A stretch of DNA of 8,189 bases from an uncultured Petrimonas sp. (GTDB lineage: Bacteria; Bacteroidota; Bacteroidia; Bacteroidales; Dysgonomonadaceae): NCBI GenBank assembly GCA_934621705.1, contig CAKTUP010000089.1, positions 1 to 8,189 of the forward strand, given 5' to 3'. Below the pieces are notes generated by a model. It was not told where the DNA came from and searched no databases. It worked only from the letters and a program-made list of their open reading frames with translations. The position numbers were made by a program, and so were the translations under genes. The number at the start of each line of letters is the position of its first letter. The first letter of the stretch is position 1. Below are positions 5,953 to 8,189 of this stretch, in pieces.

Positions 5953-7290
5953 TTACAAAGTCGGTTTCCATCCCTGTTCGTACTCGCGGCTCCAAAGTTT
6001 CATGGCATCGCGGTCGAATATGCGGCCGGTTTTGTCGTCAATATCAAACCCTTTTCCAATGCGGTACGCAATGTTTGGATAGTGTATCATGGCGTTGCTG
6101 ATGGCCGCATCGTCGATGGGCGCAGTCAGTTTGGCCTTTCCCCGAATGGCATCGAAAAAGTTGATCACGTGTCCTGTAGTCATATCGCCACCACCGCCTA
6201 AAGCCGTTCCGGCCTCGTTGGATGTGCCGGTACTTTCTTTTATCTGTTTTCCGCCGCGATCGTAGAGTACGTATTTGTCGCGATTCACGAAAACCGTTCC
6301 GTTGCTGCCGTAGATGATCGTTCCCCTGTCGGAACCGTAGGTTTTGTGGCCGTTTCGGCTTTTGCCGTCCCATTTAATGATTTTGTTGTCGGGGAATCGG
6401 AAAGTGGCGTCCATGGTGTCGTACATTTCCCATCCGTCGTTGAGGAAGTGGCGTTTAGCGGCTTCCACATCTACCCGAAGCGGAAAATCCACCTGTAACG
6501 CCCAGCGCGCGATATCGAGTTCGTGTGTGGCATTGTTGCCTGTTTCGGCCGTTCCGTAATCCCAACCGTACCAGTGCCAGTTGTAATCCCAGGTTTCTTC
6601 GGTGTAATCGCGGCGCGGTGCGGGACCTTGGAAAAGTTCCCAATCCAATCCGGCGGGAACGGACACTTTTTTCTGGAGCGGTACTTCGGGGCGTGTGTTG
6701 GCATAAAAAGCAACCGCTTTGAAGGGTGTGCCAATGATTCCGTTGTGAATTTCGTTGATGATCTCGATAGTATGCCCCGATGAGCGTTGCTGATTGCCCA
6801 TTTGCACCACTTTGTTGAGTTTTTTGGATGCTTCTACCAGTATTTCGTTTTCGAACATGTTGTGGCTGCACGGTTTCTCCACGTAAACATGCTTACCGGC
6901 TTTCATGGCCATTACCGAGCCGGGTGTGTGCCAGTGGTCGGGTGTGGCATTGAAAACGGCATCCACTTTCTTATCTTCGAGAACTTTGCGGATATCGTTT
7001 TCGGGTGTCGGTTTATAATTGATGTGTTTGGCAAAACTCTGCATTGCCCGTGTGCGTTGTTTTTCCATTACATCGCACAGATAGATCAGTTGCACGTTCG
7101 ATTGTTTCAGGGCGATGGGTTCGATAAAAGCGCCCAACCTGCGTCCCAAACCGATGATTGCGACACCCAGCCTGTCGTTGGCGCCGATAATGTTGGCATA
7201 ACTTTTTGCCGACATGTTCATGGTGCTTCCCAGCGTTATTCCGGCTACGCCGAGTGTTGATTTTTTAATAAATTCACGTCTTGATTCCAT
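5953..7290 (-). CDS. Tat-exported Gfo/Idh/MocA family oxidoreductase (first copy)
   Basis: This 445-residue protein is a Gfo/Idh/MocA family member, predicted to oxidise or reduce a sugar, polyol or glycoside with NAD(P). A twin-arginine signal (SRREFIKK, 3-10) begins it, so it is probably exported folded. The Rossmann fold shows VAIIGLGRR (43-51), NATPDHWH (114-121) and EKP (138-140). The downstream NATHELDIARW region (253-263) carries H256 and D259, the usual H-x-x-D of the active site. GGGGD at 365-369 lies in a C-terminal extension seen in many Bacteroidota relatives. The ATG lies only 3 bases after the isomerase stop, so the two genes are likely translationally coupled. A GH109-like glycosidase activity or a redox-assisted 3-keto-sugar chemistry are alternatives to simple dehydrogenation. 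The sequence does not decide between them. Confidence 0.9.
   Translation of the reverse strand: MESRREFIKKSTLGVAGITLGSTMNMSAKSYANIIGANDRLGVAIIGLGRRLGAFIEPIALKQSNVQLIYLCDVMEKQRTRAMQSFAKHINYKPTPENDIRKVLEDKKVDAVFNATPDHWHTPGSVMAMKAGKHVYVEKPCSHNMFENEILVEASKKLNKVVQMGNQQRSSGHTIEIINEIHNGIIGTPFKAVAFYANTRPEVPLQKKVSVPAGLDWELFQGPAPRRDYTEETWDYNWHWYGWDYGTAETGNNATHELDIARWALQVDFPLRVDVEAAKRHFLNDGWEMYDTMDATFRFPDNKIIKWDGKSRNGHKTYGSDRGTIIYGSNGTVFVNRDKYVLYDRGGKQIKESTGTSNEAGTALGGGGDMTTGHVINFFDAIRGKAKLTAPIDDAAISNAMIHYPNIAYRIGKGFDIDDKTGRIFDRDAMKLWSREYEQGWKPTL
7173..7284 (-). repeat. 112-base near-identical segment, copy 2 (signal region of first oxidoreductase)
   Basis: This is the partner of 5804-5915. Three of the seven differences cluster at the Ala/Thr substitution after KKS. 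The protein stretch from SRREF to GAND differs at one residue only. Confidence 0.9.
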
Positions 7291-7293
7291 ATT

Positions 7294-8169
7294 TTAGTTA
7301 TTGAGTTGTGTCTTAATTGTTTCTATTGCAACAGGTATTTGGGTGTCAAAATCTTTCCATCGGGCTTCGATAGAGATTTTTCCTTTATAACGTATTTTTT
7401 TTAGCGCGTTGAAATAAGGGCGGAAGTCTTCGTTAAAAGTTCCGGGAACTGCCCTGTCCTGTTTTTCGGCAATGTGAGCATGTTTGATCAGCTTTCCGTA
7501 TTTAACGATGCTTTCGGGTCCTTCGTTGTCCATTTTCATGTGATACAAATCGGCCAGCAGCATAAAGTTGGGATGGTTGATATCCTTAACAATTTCTCCT
7601 CCTTCCGATACGGAATTGATAAAATTGCATTCCGTAGTGTTGAGCGGTTCCACAACGATTGTAACGTTGTATTTTTGAGCAATTGGCGCCATTTTATGTC
7701 CTAATTCAACAAATTGCGCTCTGCCTTTCTCACGTGAAAAACCTTCGGGGATGGCGCGTGAACCGCCGCTTCCGAATACAATTATCTCTACTCCTGCCCG
7801 TTGTGCTCTTCGGAAAGCTGTTTCGGCAAATTTTAATATCTCTTCGTGAACGGCATCGGGGCCTACGCTTTTCAAATTTCCAGGAATAAAACTGTTGCAG
7901 GCTTTTATCGGTAAAGGCGAATTGGCGGCTTCTTTTAGTAAGGCTTCGAATTCTTCTTCCGATTTTGTCGGTACCAAAAATCTCGAAACACCTTCTTCCA
8001 CGTAAGCATATCCGTATTGCTGCATTTTTTCTGCGTTGGAAACGTTTGTGCAAATCCCGATCTGCGTTGTTTTCATATCAGTTTTTACCACATTACACGA
8101 TAAAAATAACGTTCCCGCAAAGACAAGCGCAATTGCCGGATAGAACTGGCGGAAGTTTCTTCTTTTCAT
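7294..8169 (-). CDS. exported TIM-barrel sugar isomerase/epimerase (AP endonuclease 2 family), probable lipoprotein
   Basis: The 291-residue product has the xylose-isomerase-like TIM barrel of sugar phosphate isomerases, hydroxypyruvate isomerases and D-tagatose 3-epimerase relatives. Candidate metal ligands are E174 (VVEPLN), D207 and H210 (LLADLYH), H232 (HAHIAE) and E268 (SIEARW), with spacing close to that of D-tagatose 3-epimerase. The N-terminus, MKRRNF followed by a hydrophobic stretch and LFLSC with C25, reads as a lipoprotein signal. The RRNF also resembles a twin-arginine motif, so it may be a Tat lipoprotein. An internal ATG at 8076 (M32) would give a cytoplasmic barrel, but the signal makes 8169 preferable. 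It is the first gene of the unit visible here, 3 bases before the first oxidoreductase. The 20 bases upstream in the window show no recognisable promoter. The substrate is unknown; the pairing suggests an oxidised (keto) sugar. Confidence 0.85.
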   Translation of the reverse strand: MKRRNFRQFYPAIALVFAGTLFLSCNVVKTDMKTTQIGICTNVSNAEKMQQYGYAYVEEGVSRFLVPTKSEEEFEALLKEAANSPLPIKACNSFIPGNLKSVGPDAVHEEILKFAETAFRRAQRAGVEIIVFGSGGSRAIPEGFSREKGRAQFVELGHKMAPIAQKYNVTIVVEPLNTTECNFINSVSEGGEIVKDINHPNFMLLADLYHMKMDNEGPESIVKYGKLIKHAHIAEKQDRAVPGTFNEDFRPYFNALKKIRYKGKISIEARWKDFDTQIPVAIETIKTQLNN

Positions 8170-8189
8170 CTGTTTTCCATTTTGTTATT

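Noticed and set aside
8170..8189. Four-codon ATG frame (MENR) overlapping the isomerase start
   Set aside because: It is too short to be called a gene; nothing else supports it.

Overview
The window looks like chromosomal DNA of an anaerobic, fermentative member of the Bacteroidota. The reasons are the AT-rich leaders without clear Shine-Dalgarno sequences, a TAnnTTTG-type promoter box, Tat-exported Gfo/Idh/MocA proteins paired with a TIM-barrel sugar isomerase, palindromic intergenic repeats of a kind I recall from this phylum, and a set of [FeFe]-hydrogenase maturases. The assignment is inference from sequence style. All convincing genes lie on the minus strand, so transcription runs from high to low coordinates.

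Region 1 (8169 to about 4503) is a three-gene sugar-processing unit. It holds a lipoprotein-type TIM-barrel isomerase/epimerase, then two tandem Gfo/Idh/MocA oxidoreductases with nearly identical twin-arginine signal regions. Gaps are 3 and 28 bases, and a strong intrinsic terminator closes the unit at 4503-4538. All three proteins appear to be exported, which suggests oxidation and isomerisation of sugars or glycosides outside the cytoplasm.

Region 2 (about 4466 to 1, running off the window) is a hydrogenase-maturation cluster in the order hydG, an exported ChaN/erythromycin-esterase-like protein, hydF, hydE (5' end only). HydG and HydE are radical SAM enzymes and HydF is the GTPase scaffold. 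Together they build the 2Fe subcluster of the [FeFe]-hydrogenase H-cluster. No hydrogenase structural gene lies in the window. The hydE fragment is open at the window edge and is recognised by its radical SAM CX3CX2C motif.

Two repeat features stand out. The 205-base gap between hydG and the esterase-like gene is packed with four inverted repeats, two of them REP-like and in opposite orientation. A different G/C-tract palindrome lies in frame inside hydF and encodes about ten residues just before its cluster-binding CxxC. The esterase-like gene is also visibly AT-richer than hydG, so gene and repeats may be an insertion into an older hydG-hydF-hydE operon.
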